DNA from: CAZQLW01 sp964639875
GTDB lineage: Archaea; Nanobdellota; Nanobdellia; Woesearchaeales; GW2011-AR9
Direction: 5' to 3'
DNA length: 21,094 nucleotides
NCBI GenBank assembly: GCA_964639875.1
Contig: CAZXEM010000010.1
Coordinates: 1-21,094, forward strand
Shown here piece after piece: positions 5,765 through 13,066 of this stretch. The position numbers and the translations under genes were made by a program. The notes beneath the pieces are model-generated. The model ran no database searches, was not told the DNA's origin, and worked only from the letters and a program-made list of their open reading frames with translations. The stretch's first letter is position 1; each line of letters opens with the position of its first letter.

Positions 5765-7057
5765 TCATTTCCTTTTAATTTCTTTAATTCCGCCCATGTA
5801 CGGCCAAAGAACTTTAGGAATTTTTACAGTTCCATTCTTAGTCTGAAAATTCTCCAGAATCGCGGCAATTGGCCGAGTATCTGTTAGAGCAGTATTATTC
5901 AACAAATGAACGTACTGTTTAGTTCCGTCTTTTCTTTTTACTTTAGTATTCAAAGTTACAGCCTGATAATCTAAACAGTTACTGCAACTAGTAACTTCCC
6001 GATATGCGCCTTTCTTATCTTTCTGTCCAGGGAACCAAGCTTCAATATCATTCTGTAAAGATTGTTTATTACCAATATCACCAGTACAAATGTTTACAAC
6101 TCTGAATGGAAGTCCTAATTCTTTAAAAAGTGCTTCTGCATTAGCTTGCAACATATCAAAATACATTGGTGACTCTTCAGGAAGACAATAAATTATTTGT
6201 TCGATCTTGTTAAATTGATGAACCCTAAATATTCCTTTATCATCCCGGCCATGAGTACCAAGTTCTTTCCTAAAACAAGCACTTACCCCGCAAATCATTT
6301 TAGGTAAATCATTTTCATTCAGCAGTTCATCTTTCTTTAACGCAATTAATGGGTGTTCAGAAGTAGCAATTAAATAAAGATCTTCTCCTTCAATTTTGTA
6401 AATGGTATCTTCAAATTCAGATAAGTTCACACCACCTTCTAAAGCAGCTCTGTTTAACATGAAAGGTGTTTGAATTAAAGTATAACCTTTCTCACGCATT
6501 TTATCAATAGCAAATCTTTGTAACGCTTGGCTAAGTAAAACAGCTTCATTTTTCAGATAGTAAAATCTTGATCCAGAAACCTTAGCAGCAGTATCCAAAT
6601 CAATTAAATCCAGTTCTTCAGCCAGTTCAATATGGTCCTTGATCGGAAAATCAAACTTAGGAAGTTTACCCCATTTACGTAATTCAACATTTTCAGAATC
6701 ATCTTTACCTTTCGGAACAGAATCATGTAAAACATTGCCAATCAATTTCAAAGTATCATTACGTTTTTTTAATAATTTGTTAACTTTTTTTTCAACTTTC
6801 TTAAGATTTTCAACAACTGATTTCATTTCTTTAATTTTCTTTTTTGCTTCAGATTCTTTTTTATTTTTTTTAGCTTGATTAATTTCTTGAGAAACAACAT
6901 TTCTGGTATGTTTTAAATTTTCCATAACTTTCAATTCTTTTTTCCATTGCAAATCAGATTTAATAACCTCATCTACTAATTTAGGATCATGGTCACGTTT
7001 CTTTTCAGATTTCCTAACTAAGTCAGGATTTTCCCTTACAAAATTTATGTCTAACAT
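5765..7057 (-). CDS. serS: serine--tRNA ligase
   Basis: Charges tRNA(Ser) with serine in the cytoplasm. At 430 aa it is the normal length for the bacterial/common type, not the long methanogen type. Residues 1-105 form the N-terminal coiled-coil arm that holds the tRNA (very Lys-rich here). The class II catalytic core follows: the serine-binding TSE loop at 232-234 (TAE in most family members), motif 2 FRKE...GRDDKGIFRVHQF at 262-282, the CxxC-like SCSNCLDYQ around 357, and motif 3 TDTRPIAAILEN at 392-403 with its conserved Arg. It ends in VLWPYMGG and a short basic tail. No ribosome site is seen; a TATA box 28 bases before the ATG indicates a leaderless message. It is divergent from the 685-aa surface protein. 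A relic of its 3' end lies at 4590-4625. Confidence 0.96.
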   Translation of the reverse strand: MLDINFVRENPDLVRKSEKKRDHDPKLVDEVIKSDLQWKKELKVMENLKHTRNVVSQEINQAKKNKKESEAKKKIKEMKSVVENLKKVEKKVNKLLKKRNDTLKLIGNVLHDSVPKGKDDSENVELRKWGKLPKFDFPIKDHIELAEELDLIDLDTAAKVSGSRFYYLKNEAVLLSQALQRFAIDKMREKGYTLIQTPFMLNRAALEGGVNLSEFEDTIYKIEGEDLYLIATSEHPLIALKKDELLNENDLPKMICGVSACFRKELGTHGRDDKGIFRVHQFNKIEQIIYCLPEESPMYFDMLQANAEALFKELGLPFRVVNICTGDIGNKQSLQNDIEAWFPGQKDKKGAYREVTSCSNCLDYQAVTLNTKVKRKDGTKQYVHLLNNTALTDTRPIAAILENFQTKNGTVKIPKVLWPYMGGIKEIKRK

Positions 7058-7081
7058 TTTAAATTAGGTATTTTTTAAGAT

Positions 7082-7089
7082 TATATAAA
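7082..7089 (-). promoter_or_regulatory. TATA box of serS
   Basis: TTTATATA on the minus strand, centred about 28 bases before the serS ATG, which fits leaderless initiation. Confidence 0.6.
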
Positions 7090-7106
7090 TATATCCTTAA
7101 ACGAAA

Positions 7107-7116
7107 TATATATAAA
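7107..7116 (+). promoter_or_regulatory. TATA box of the 685-aa surface protein gene
   Basis: TATATATAAA preceded by a purine/A-rich BRE-like ACGAAA, about 40 bases before the ATG. This leaves a short leader of about 15 bases carrying GAGG. Confidence 0.55.
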
Positions 7117-7151
7117 TAATAAGAATAACCTTATCCGTTATTAAAAGAGGA

Positions 7152-9209
7152 ATGATGAGAAAAAATAACATTTACCTATTATTAGGTGCGTTTTTATTAG
7201 TTCTAGCTATTTCTACGTTTGCTGAAGAACCTATTGACATGAATGATATCTGTGAAGTAAATGAAGATTGTGCGTTATATGGAGATACTAGTTATTGTAA
7301 CTTAGAAACTGGCACTTGTTTTTTACCAATAGACTCGGAAGATGAAGAAATATTAGCAACTGAAGACGAAAACATAGAAGAAGAGGAACTAATTGAATGC
7401 GTAGATGATGAACTCTGTAACTTAATGGAGTATGATTATTGTGATTTGGAGAGTGGTTTTTGTGCAAATGAAGAAACAATAACCATCTTAGAAGAAGATA
7501 CAGAATTTCCTTGTACAGAAGATGAAATATGTACTAGCTTAGATTTTGATTATTGTGATTTAGAAACTGAAACTTGTATCGACATTCTTGAAGAGATTGA
7601 AGAAGAATTAGAATCTCAACCCAACGTTCCAGGAACATTGAATTCTCGAACGGCTGTTTTAGAAACTGAAGTGTCTAATTTAAAAGAAAAAATTACTGGT
7701 TTAGAAACCACGTCTACACAAATTAACCAACAATTATCAGAATTAAGTAATAAAATTGGAAATACTGACACCAGTATCCAAATAATTGAATCACAACAAA
7801 AACAAACTAAAGAAGAGTTGGATAAGGAATTAAAAAGTGTTTCTACTGGCATGGCAGGATTACAGACAAATTTAGATACAACCAAATCAGAATTGGGTAA
7901 TGTTGAAAAAGATTTAGCTAAGCAACAAACACTTACTAAAGTATTAACTTTTATTTTCTTTATTCTCCTAGCTATTGCCGTAGCTTTAGGAGTGGTATAT
8001 TATATTAATGGCAAAAAAGAAAATGGTTTACAACTTAATCAAGAAATTATCCATTACATTACTTCCCATATTAAACAAGGAAAAAAATATCCAGTGATTA
8101 AAGCACATTTGATTAAAGCAGGTTGGCAAGAAAAAGATATTGACTGGGCCTATAAAGAAACAATGAAACATAATTATAAAAATTATTTACAAGGCCGAGT
8201 AACACCTGGAGTAATGCTTCAACCAAAACAAAAACAAGCACAAAATAAAGCTCATAAAGTTCAAAATAATATTCTGAAAAATGTCGGACCTGATCATAAA
8301 AAAATATTTAGTATTTTAATTGTCAGCGCTCTTTTAATTGTCGGATCATTACTATTGTTTAAAGGCGTTACAACTGGAAAAGCTATCCATTTTCAAAGTC
8401 CAGAAGAGTTAGATTTAGCAGTGAAAGATACTTTAGAAAAAAATATTATGGTTAACCCTTTCTACAGACTAGTTGATTCAGTAAGTATTTGTGTTCAAGT
8501 AGAAGATGAAGAAATAGATACGTCATATAAAATATTAAAAACCGTTAACCAACATACTATTGAAAAAATTGATTCCAGCTGTGAAAGTGACCATCTTAAT
8601 TATGATTTAGCACTTAAGTTTAACAATTGGAAAAGTTTTGATCTTCTTACAAATTTTCCTACTTGTAACAATTTTAAAAGAATTAATAGTGAAGAAGAAA
8701 AAAATGTTTATATATTACCTTCAAAGTTTATTGAAGAAGGTTTTAAACTTAACCCCGAACTTAATCCTAATCAGTATTGTAAAGCACTTAAGCAGTGTTT
8801 AAGTGAGACAGAGTTAAGGTTGATGGGAATTGATTGTAATAAAAAAGTTGTTGCTACAACAACTACTACTACGACTCAAAAGAGAAGAGAAAGACCGATA
8901 AAAGAAGATGACACAGAAGAAACAATAGAAGAAGAAGCGATACCAATAGTTGAAGAGGACGTTGAAGAGATAATAGAAGAAACAGCAATGGAAGAAGAGA
9001 TTGAAGAAGAATCGCCAGTAGTTGAAGAAGAAAATAGTGAAGAAGTAATAGAAGAAGAGTTAATCGTTGAAGAAGAAACTGAACCAATTATTGAAGAAAC
9101 AGAAGAATCTACAACAAACAATGAGGAAACTGTTGAAGAAGAATTACCAATAGAAGAAGAAGAAGAAGAAGAAACTACTGAAGAGATTATTGAAGAAACA
9201 GTTGAATAA
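7152..9209 (+). CDS. surface protein: Cys repeats, coiled coil, two membrane segments, Glu-rich tail
   Basis: 685 aa, no named family recognised. Residues 5-24 are a signal peptide. Residues 34-142 hold three Cys repeats of pattern C-x5-C-x7/8-C-x6-C (Cys 34/40/49/56, 83/89/97/104, 121/127/135/142), each with a YC(N/D)LE core. Residues 165-260 are a coiled coil. Residues 261-285 are a membrane segment. Residues 295-345 are a small helical module (YITSHIKQGKKYPVIKAHLIKAGW). Residues 386-404 are a second membrane segment. Residues 415-565 are a domain with further Cys, then a Thr run at about 569-575 and a very Glu-rich end (585-685). If the signal peptide is cut, the Cys repeats and the C-terminal half would be outside and the helical module inside. 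GAGG lies just before tandem ATG codons (7152, 7155); the second is better spaced. It diverges from serS. Confidence 0.85.
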   Translation: MMRKNNIYLLLGAFLLVLAISTFAEEPIDMNDICEVNEDCALYGDTSYCNLETGTCFLPIDSEDEEILATEDENIEEEELIECVDDELCNLMEYDYCDLESGFCANEETITILEEDTEFPCTEDEICTSLDFDYCDLETETCIDILEEIEEELESQPNVPGTLNSRTAVLETEVSNLKEKITGLETTSTQINQQLSELSNKIGNTDTSIQIIESQQKQTKEELDKELKSVSTGMAGLQTNLDTTKSELGNVEKDLAKQQTLTKVLTFIFFILLAIAVALGVVYYINGKKENGLQLNQEIIHYITSHIKQGKKYPVIKAHLIKAGWQEKDIDWAYKETMKHNYKNYLQGRVTPGVMLQPKQKQAQNKAHKVQNNILKNVGPDHKKIFSILIVSALLIVGSLLLFKGVTTGKAIHFQSPEELDLAVKDTLEKNIMVNPFYRLVDSVSICVQVEDEEIDTSYKILKTVNQHTIEKIDSSCESDHLNYDLALKFNNWKSFDLLTNFPTCNNFKRINSEEEKNVYILPSKFIEEGFKLNPELNPNQYCKALKQCLSETELRLMGIDCNKKVVATTTTTTTQKRRERPIKEDDTEETIEEEAIPIVEEDVEEIIEETAMEEEIEEESPVVEEENSEEVIEEELIVEEETEPIIEETEESTTNNEETVEEELPIEEEEEEETTEEIIEETVE

Positions 9210-9224
9210 AATAAGTTCATTTTC

Positions 9225-9545
9225 TTAATCAAAATTTACCAATTGATTTCTTAAATCAAAATCAAACCTACCCATGAAATCTTGTGCTAACAATTTATTC
9301 CTTGTTTCTAAAAAGTTGTAAATATCATAACTAAAACAGGGTGCACACAAACCCATTTTATTACCGCAACGGATACAACAAGTATCACCCAAAACTTCAA
9401 CACCAATAATTTCTTTTGCAAGTTCAGGATCATTCTGACTAACCATATCCCTCATACTTTGAGATAAACAACTAGAACAAATAGGATTAGTTATAACCTC
9501 ATTACACTCTACACATCTGTTAAAAGGAGCATTTAAATCCAACAT
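9225..9545 (-). CDS. double zinc-ribbon protein, 106 aa
   Basis: Two Cys4-type sites are visible: CVEC with CSSC (residues 11-29) and CIRC with CAPC (residues 57-69). Such paired CxxC motifs bind zinc and often contact nucleic acid or other proteins. The linker and the C-terminal 35 residues are helical. No specific family is recognised and the role is unknown. The ATG at 9545 has no ribosome site; the TATA box is about 24 bases upstream, so the message is leaderless. The same TATA element also serves the divergent 163-aa gene. It converges with the 685-aa gene, with 15 bases between the stops. Confidence 0.8.
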   Translation of the reverse strand: MLDLNAPFNRCVECNEVITNPICSSCLSQSMRDMVSQNDPELAKEIIGVEVLGDTCCIRCGNKMGLCAPCFSYDIYNFLETRNKLLAQDFMGRFDFDLRNQLVNFD

Positions 9546-9554
9546 GTATATAGC

Positions 9555-9580
9555 ACGAAACGCTTATATATATGTGTTTC
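9555..9580. promoter_or_regulatory. symmetric bidirectional TATA/BRE promoter
   Basis: TTATATATAT (9564-9573) is flanked by inverted copies of GAAAC (9556-9560) and GTTTC (9576-9580), so each strand reads BRE-like GAAAC followed by TATATA. The TATA centre is about 24 bases from the ATG of the minus gene (9545) and 25 from the ATG of the plus gene (9594), the distance needed for leaderless starts on both sides. Confidence 0.65.
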
Positions 9581-9593
9581 ACATTAACTTTAT

Positions 9594-10085
9594 ATGGCCT
9601 ATATACGTATTAAGAAAATTAATAACAAAAAATACGCTTATTTGGTAGAAACAATTAACACTAAATCTGGCCCAAGACAAAAAGTAAAACAGTATCTTGG
9701 AAGTGTCCAAGTTCTAGAAAAAAAGAAAGAATTTTTTGCAATCAATAAAACATTCAAAGATAAAAAAGATATTTTATCAAACTTAGCTATTGCAGAATTA
9801 GAATCCAAAGGGTTTAAAGAAAAAAATAACAATTACATTTACAAAAATTTAATTTTTTCTCCTAAAAACTTTACTTTAACAAAAAAAACTAAAAGCAATA
9901 CAGAAAAAGATATGGTTATTAATATTAACCAAGGTTACATTTGTACATTTACTTTACAAAGGTTACTTAACTTTAAGAAAAGTAAAGATTTCAATAAAGA
10001 TGCTTACAACCTCGCAAAACATTTCTTAGAAGCAGGGTTAAACATTTCTAAAGAGTTATTTATTGATTTTTATCAAAAAATCTGA
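9594..10085 (+). CDS. IS1634-transposase-N-terminus-like protein, 163 aa
   Basis: The first 40 residues (MAYIRIKKINNKKYAYLVET, then RQKVKQYLGS) resemble the N-terminal module of IS1634/IS4-type transposases, which ends in a YLG motif. The DDE catalytic domain is absent, and there are no terminal inverted repeats or relic beyond it. The rest is a basic domain rich in Lys, Asn and Phe, of unknown fold. It is therefore more likely a stand-alone, possibly nucleic-acid-binding protein than a live transposase. It starts leaderless from the bidirectional promoter and ends 45 bases before the DUF1385 gene. The family link is from memory of the motif and is moderate. Confidence 0.7.
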   Translation: MAYIRIKKINNKKYAYLVETINTKSGPRQKVKQYLGSVQVLEKKKEFFAINKTFKDKKDILSNLAIAELESKGFKEKNNNYIYKNLIFSPKNFTLTKKTKSNTEKDMVININQGYICTFTLQRLLNFKKSKDFNKDAYNLAKHFLEAGLNISKELFIDFYQKI

Positions 10086-10099
10086 TTTTAAAAGTTAAT

Positions 10100-10107
10100 T
10101 TTATATA
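10100..10107 (+). promoter_or_regulatory. TATA box of the DUF1385 gene
   Basis: TTTATATA centred about 27 bases before the ATG at 10131, with no ribosome site between. This fits a leaderless message. Confidence 0.6.
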
Positions 10108-10130
10108 GTTGCGAATATCTAGTTTTTAAA

Positions 10131-10955
10131 ATGGATGTAGGGGGCCAAGCAGTAATTGAAGGCGTAATGATGCGTAACAAGAATAAATTCGCTGTAGCTG
10201 TAAGGACAAAAGAAGGAAAAATTAAAGTTAAGAAAGAAAAAAGTAGTAAATATCCAAAATATTTTCAAAAACCTTTCATTCGAGGGGTTGTCGGTTTAGG
10301 ATACACTTTATATGATGGTGTTAAAGCATTAATCTGGAGCAGTAACCAACAATTAGAAAAAGAAGAGAAATTAACAAAAAAAGAAGTTATTGGAACAATT
10401 GTTATTTCGCTATTATTTGCAATTTTAATATTTGTAGTTTTACCATTCTTTGCAGCTAACTGGATTCATTCTGAAGGAATCTGGTTCGACATCTTAGACG
10501 GAGCTTTAAGAGTTATTTTATTCATAGGATATTTAGTATTAATCTCATTTATGAAAGATGTTCAAACACTATTTCAATACCATGGTGCAGAACATAAAAC
10601 AATTGCTTGTTATGAAGCTAAAGAAGATTTGAATATCCATAACGCTAAAAAGTATTCACGATTACATCCAAGATGTGGCACATCGTTTCTTTTTGTAGTT
10701 TTAATCTTATCAATAATAATTTTCACTTTAATTAAAGGCCCGTTATGGGTGAAGTTTATTGGCAGAATATTATTAATGCCAGTTATTGCAGCTATTGCCT
10801 ACGAAATAATTAAATTAAGTGGTAAGTATAGAAAAAGTAAAATTGTAAAATTCTTTGTCTCACCAGGATTATGGTTACAACGAATTACTACAAAAGAACC
10901 AAGTGATAAACAGTTAGAAGTAGCAATTAAAAGTTTAGAAGCTGTTGTTAAATAA
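10131..10955 (+). CDS. DUF1385 family membrane protein (YqhQ-like)
   Basis: 274 aa with the hallmark motifs of the family: GGQAVIEGVMMR at residues 4-15, YHGAEHKT at 150-157 and HPRCGTSF at 179-186. Hydrophobic segments are at about 85-108, 125-142, 184-206 and 211-228. The family is best known in bacteria such as Bacillus and Thermotoga and is present in some archaea. Its function is not settled; the conserved His/Cys/Glu motifs suggest an enzyme or metal site at the membrane face. A leaderless start is indicated by the TATA box 27 bases upstream. It converges with the PhoH gene, with 16 bases between the stops. No operon partner. Confidence 0.9.
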   Translation: MDVGGQAVIEGVMMRNKNKFAVAVRTKEGKIKVKKEKSSKYPKYFQKPFIRGVVGLGYTLYDGVKALIWSSNQQLEKEEKLTKKEVIGTIVISLLFAILIFVVLPFFAANWIHSEGIWFDILDGALRVILFIGYLVLISFMKDVQTLFQYHGAEHKTIACYEAKEDLNIHNAKKYSRLHPRCGTSFLFVVLILSIIIFTLIKGPLWVKFIGRILLMPVIAAIAYEIIKLSGKYRKSKIVKFFVSPGLWLQRITTKEPSDKQLEVAIKSLEAVVK

Positions 10956-10971
10956 ATTTGAAAATGAAAAA

Positions 10972-12339
10972 TTAAAGTAAATCTGCTGCTAATTCTGCCA
11001 ATTCACTTCTTTCACCTTTCTTTAAGATAACAGTACTAAAAATATCTTGACCTAAAAATCTTTTAGTAGAGTAAGTCAAACCGTTATTCTCTGTATCTAA
11101 ATAAGGTTCATCTATTTGAAAAGGATCACCGGTAAAAACTATTTTTGAAGTTTCATTTGGCCTAGTAAGTATTGTTTTTGCAATACTAGAAGTTAAATTT
11201 TGAGCTTCATCAAAAACAATGAATGCATCTGGAATACTTCTACCTCTCATATAAGTTAAAGGAAGAAATTGAATGACCCCGGTATTTAAGTAATATTCTA
11301 ATTCCATAGTATCAACTTCACCTTCTTCAGAACCTTTCCTTTTAGAACCGGGAATAACTCTTCTCCGTTTGAAAATAACTTCCATATTATCTCTAATTGG
11401 TCCAAAATAAGGGTCCATTTTTTGTTCAACAGATCCTGGCAAGAAGCCAATTTCTCTTCCTAATGGAGCAGTAGATCTAACTACAATCAGTTTTTCATAT
11501 TTTTTTGTTTCTAATACAGAATGCAATCCACAAGCTAAAGCAACCAATGTTTTTCCAGTTCCTGCTTTACCAATAAGTGAAACATATTTTCTTTTATCAT
11601 CTAAACAAGCATCCATCGCATATTTCTGGTCTTTATTCTTTGGATATATTCCTTGAATGATTGTATTATCACCAACCCATAAAGGATTAAAATTATGAAC
11701 ATTACCACTATTAGAATATCGTAAAGCCAAAGCCTCACGATCTAAATGTAAATATTGATTATGGATTAATTTCTGAATATTTGGATTATATTGATTAAGT
11801 TCATCATTACCAATGGATACTGGCTGACCCTCACGCAATTTCTTTCTTAATTCGGGGGATAAATCAACACAATCAGGAAGAGAAAAAATTTCATCTAAAG
11901 ATTTACCTTTTCTTTTACTACGATTACTTTGTGCTTTGTACTTTCTTGCCCAAGCTCTAGCAACAAAACCAGTATCTTCAGAAATTAAAATAACTTCATT
12001 GGTTTTACTATATTGTTCTTTAAGATAATCAAGCATTGCTGGATCTGCATGAGTATAAGTTTTCTCATTTTCATTTTCTACTATAGTAATTGTTCCACCA
12101 TTACCCACTGGTAAAGGATCACCAACAAAACCTGCTATTGAATCTTTAATAATGTTTAATGATTTACGGGCATTTCCTCTTTCTTCAGGACCTTTCTTAT
12201 AATTTGTTTTAAAAGAGTCTAACTCTTCAAGAACTTTATAATGAATTTGAACATCATTCCCTTCAAATAATTTGTAAAGTAGCCCAGAATCATCTACCAA
12301 TGAACTGGTATCTGGTAAAAATTTTTTTCTATCACTCAT
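10972..12339 (-). CDS. PIN-PhoH family ATPase (PhoH2 type)
   Basis: An N-terminal PIN nuclease domain is fused to a PhoH ATPase, an RNA-acting combination. In the PIN part the acidic set is present: Asp10 (FLPDTSS), Glu38/39 (VLEELD) and Asp122 (ISEDTGF). Residues 257-264 are the Walker A loop GKAGTGKT, and a later VFDEAQN is Walker B. In other species PhoH2 proteins unwind and cut RNA and can be paired with a small partner as a toxin-antitoxin-like unit. The frame also allows a GTG start at 12351, right after the stop of the upstream gene. The ATG at 12339 is preferred because GTGAT, which matches the anti-SD, lies 6 bases before it. It is therefore translationally close-coupled to the 202-aa gene. 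Confidence 0.92.
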   Translation of the reverse strand: MSDRKKFLPDTSSLVDDSGLLYKLFEGNDVQIHYKVLEELDSFKTNYKKGPEERGNARKSLNIIKDSIAGFVGDPLPVGNGGTITIVENENEKTYTHADPAMLDYLKEQYSKTNEVILISEDTGFVARAWARKYKAQSNRSKRKGKSLDEIFSLPDCVDLSPELRKKLREGQPVSIGNDELNQYNPNIQKLIHNQYLHLDREALALRYSNSGNVHNFNPLWVGDNTIIQGIYPKNKDQKYAMDACLDDKRKYVSLIGKAGTGKTLVALACGLHSVLETKKYEKLIVVRSTAPLGREIGFLPGSVEQKMDPYFGPIRDNMEVIFKRRRVIPGSKRKGSEEGEVDTMELEYYLNTGVIQFLPLTYMRGRSIPDAFIVFDEAQNLTSSIAKTILTRPNETSKIVFTGDPFQIDEPYLDTENNGLTYSTKRFLGQDIFSTVILKKGERSELAELAADLL

Positions 12340-12351
12340 TTTTTTAATCAC

Positions 12352-12960
12352 TTAACGTGAAATCCCCTTTATACTTTCTAGAATCTTATTATATTCCTGA
12401 AATTTAGGATCATTATTTTCAATCTTAAATTCTTGATAAAAATCTCTGGCCCCTAATTCTAAAGCTTCTCCTATTTTAGTGTGAAGACCATCATCCATAA
12501 AACCTTCATTTTTCATTAATGATGAAATTTGCCATTCAATGGTATTTTGGTTATCTCCAAGAGCACCATAAACTTTTTCAACCATATTCTCAAAATAAAT
12601 ATTTTCTAATGAAGAAAAATCTTTAATATCTCTTGATAAAGATAAATGTTGATATAATTTAAAGAAGCTTACTCTTGTTAAATCTTGAAACCTTTTCTTA
12701 AATGACCTAACAAGTTCACCAGGACTATGATTATCTAACTGACTAACATAAGAATTCTTAGGAAAATTAAGAACTAACGAGGAATAAACTAACCCAATAT
12801 CTCGATGAACTAATTTTTTGTTGTCATCCAAATTTGACAAATGATAAACTAAATTGTGTATAGTATAACCTTTTCCTTTTTTTATAATTCTTCTTTGTGT
12901 TTCTTTATTAACACAATCATCATCCCACTGTCCAGAAGGCATTAAATCTAATTTTTTCAT
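12352..12960 (-). CDS. unknown protein encoded just upstream of PhoH2, 202 aa
   Basis: No family is recognised. It is a helical, soluble, charged protein (SLENIYFENMVEKVYGALGD, EALELGARDFYQEFKIEN) without Cys pairs or membrane segments. Its TAA stop lies 12 bases before the chosen PhoH ATG, and the PhoH ribosome site begins right at the stop, so the two genes must be transcribed together and are probably translationally coupled. It is first in the unit; a TATA box (TTTAAATA) 29 bases before the ATG and no ribosome site indicate a leaderless start. By position it is a candidate partner or regulator of the PIN-PhoH protein, which is inference only. Confidence 0.75.
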   Translation of the reverse strand: MKKLDLMPSGQWDDDCVNKETQRRIIKKGKGYTIHNLVYHLSNLDDNKKLVHRDIGLVYSSLVLNFPKNSYVSQLDNHSPGELVRSFKKRFQDLTRVSFFKLYQHLSLSRDIKDFSSLENIYFENMVEKVYGALGDNQNTIEWQISSLMKNEGFMDDGLHTKIGEALELGARDFYQEFKIENNDPKFQEYNKILESIKGISR

Positions 12961-12985
12961 ATTAAAAAAAAGACTTGAAAAATCT

Positions 12986-12993
12986 TATTTAAA
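12986..12993 (-). promoter_or_regulatory. TATA box of the 202-aa / PhoH unit
   Basis: TTTAAATA on the minus strand, centred about 29 bases before the ATG at 12960. It is the only promoter-like element for the two-gene unit. Confidence 0.55.
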
Positions 12994-13066
12994 CGTTTCT
13001 CGTCAGCAATCATTAGGTAGAGATAGTTGTTTTCTAGTATCGAGATTGAAGAAATGTATTTCCAAC

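Noticed and set aside
8869..9232. Two long minus-strand open frames, one almost all Ser, the other almost all Leu
   Set aside because: They are the reverse readings of the Glu-rich (GAA/GAG) end of the 685-aa gene; the composition is explained entirely by that repeat.
9594..10085. Active insertion sequence
   Set aside because: Only the N-terminal module resembles a transposase; there is no DDE domain, no terminal inverted repeats and no target duplication, and the gene shares an orderly promoter with its neighbour.
12340..12351. GTG start for the PIN-PhoH protein at 12351
   Set aside because: The GTG is itself part of a GTGAT ribosome site correctly spaced for the ATG at 12339.
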